The position numbers were made by a program, and so were the translations under genes. Positions 35,477 through 36,900 of a DNA stretch of 36,900 bases are shown piece by piece (position 1 is the first letter of the stretch; every line of letters starts with the position of its first letter). The stretch is from contig JAPCJK010000007.1 of the NCBI GenBank assembly GCA_027886975.1, positions 1 through 36,900 on the forward strand. The letters run 5' to 3'. Under the pieces are notes generated by a model. The model was not told the origin of the DNA, did no database searches, and worked only from the letters and a program-made list of their open reading frames with translations. The DNA is from Nitrososphaerota archaeon (GTDB lineage: Archaea; Thermoproteota; Nitrososphaeria; Nitrososphaerales; Gagatemarchaeaceae).

Positions 35477-36754
35477 GTACGCCGGCGAGTCCTTGAACGA
35501 GTACTTGACCTTCTGGAACCCTTTCCTGAGCTCTCTGATTCTGCCGACCACTTCACGTTTCTTCTTTCCGCCCAGGGCCAGGTGAACGACCTCCGCAGTC
35601 TCTTTCATCTCTGTTTTGCCCATGCCCAGTCGGGTCAGCTCCGCTACCCCCAGCCTTATCCCCCCTGGGTTCGTGTAGTGCCTCCCTGCCTGCAGGTCCC
35701 CTGGAATCAGCTGCCTGTTGACTATGACGTTCTGACTCTCTAGGAGCTTCTCCATGACGCCACCGTCAGAGTATTTCATCACGTCCACTGCGACCTGATG
35801 CGACATCGTGTAGCCGTTCTTCTCCCCTAGGACCTTCTCCCCCAGGTCGGCCAGCCTTCCGGCGAACGCCTGGGCGTTGGCCACGACGTCCTTGGCATAT
35901 TTTCGTCCGAACTGGAGGAATTCCGCGAAGACCATTGCCTTGCCAGCCACGCTATGCAGATGGTGGTTGCTGGTGGTCCCGGGGAAGACTGCTTTTTTCA
36001 GAGGGTCAGCAAATTCGGTCCCGGCGACTATCGCACCTCCCTGGGGCCCGAACAGCGTCTTGTGAGTGCTGAAAGTCATCACCTGCGCACCTTCGCGAAG
36101 GGGGTCCTGGAACTGGCCGCCTGCGATCAGGCCAGCTACATGCGCCGCGTCGTAGCATACGACTCCGCCCTTGTCCCTTATTGTCTGCGCCAATTCCTTC
36201 ACCGGGTGCGGGAACAGGAACAGGCTGGCGCCGAACATGGCAAGCTTGACCGAATTCAACGCCGCAATTCTTTTCTTCGTCTCGTCGACATCTATGTTCA
36301 TCGAGTCCTTGTCGAAGGCCAGGTATTCCACGTTGAGCGAGTGGACCAGCCCCGCCGACCCCGAGAAATCCTTCTTCCCATGCGAGATGTGTCCTCCATT
36401 GGGGATGGAGAGTGCCAGCATCGTGTCTCCGGGACCGCTCAGGGCAGAATAGACTGCGAGGTTCGCCACAACTCCTGATATCGGTCTGACATCGATGAAA
36501 TCAGCTTTGAACAACTTCTTGCCCAGGGCTATGGCCTGGAGCTCGATCTGGTCGATGAACTTGCAGCCGGCGTACACCCTCTCCCCGGGCCATCCTTCGG
36601 CATAGCGGTGCCCAAGGTCGGAAGAAAGTACATCTCTGATGGGCTGCGATGTCACGTTCTCGCTGGCTATCATTGGGAGGCTTTCAGAAAACCATCTTTC
36701 ATGTGACCGAACTCTGGCGATTACAGACTTGAATTCAGAACCGTAGGAGGGCAT
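35465..36754 (-). CDS. glyA: Serine hydroxymethyltransferase
   Basis: SLPMIASENVTSQPIRDVLSSDLGHRYAEGWPGERVYAGC, DAAHVAGLIAGG, MTFSTHKTLFGPQGG. Confidence 0.96.
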   Translation of the reverse strand: MPSYGSEFKSVIARVRSHERWFSESLPMIASENVTSQPIRDVLSSDLGHRYAEGWPGERVYAGCKFIDQIELQAIALGKKLFKADFIDVRPISGVVANLAVYSALSGPGDTMLALSIPNGGHISHGKKDFSGSAGLVHSLNVEYLAFDKDSMNIDVDETKKRIAALNSVKLAMFGASLFLFPHPVKELAQTIRDKGGVVCYDAAHVAGLIAGGQFQDPLREGAQVMTFSTHKTLFGPQGGAIVAGTEFADPLKKAVFPGTTSNHHLHSVAGKAMVFAEFLQFGRKYAKDVVANAQAFAGRLADLGEKVLGEKNGYTMSHQVAVDVMKYSDGGVMEKLLESQNVIVNRQLIPGDLQAGRHYTNPGGIRLGVAELTRLGMGKTEMKETAEVVHLALGGKKKREVVGRIRELRKGFQKVKYSFKDSPAYSFN

Positions 36755-36900
36755 GAGAGATGACGAATCTCAACGATAATTATGCATTTGGAGGCCCGTG
36801 CATATCAAAGACAGGCCACCAGGCTCATCGAAAACTGATTCGTGTAATTCAGGGCGCTACGCTTAAGAACACTCAAGCGGGTCGAATTATCGAATGAGCG

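Noticed and set aside
1-36900. CRISPR array
   Set aside because: No regularly spaced direct repeats seen anywhere in the window; repeats found are the ORBs, the 18-bp tandem and the double-box pair.

Overview
This is an archaeal chromosomal window. Gene content (PolD DP1 and DP2, Orc1/Cdc6, GGGP synthase, Elf1-like factor, UPF0147, ThyX, SHMT) and BHB-type tRNA introns suggest the Thermoproteota/Nitrososphaeria side, but that assignment is tentative. Core genes are interleaved with lineage-specific membrane, secreted and regulatory genes. The main observations beyond routine annotation are: (1) a ~520 bp non-coding region (29.85-30.37 kb) with two direct and one inverted ORB-like, G-string-containing elements, a candidate replication origin ~20 kb from orc1/cdc6 and ~2 kb from polC; (2) a class II tRNA-Ser(CGA) gene that fits two separate BHB introns (30 nt and 14 nt), giving an exact CTCGAGA anticodon loop after removal; (3) two overlapping, co-directional ThyX-family genes that appear to have lost complementary parts of the ThyX signature; (4) two unannotated ~40-aa hydrophobic microproteins with a shared sequence pattern, each convergent with a gene for a large two-HTH regulator; (5) a conserved double-box promoter/operator, with the same internal spacing, upstream of a third two-HTH regulator and of a putative PD-(D/E)XK nuclease; (6) an internally deleted TnpB relic that keeps its right-end hairpin; (7) an 18 bp perfect tandem operator-like repeat upstream of a NiCoT-like transporter. 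All calls were made by reading the sequence; no searches were run.
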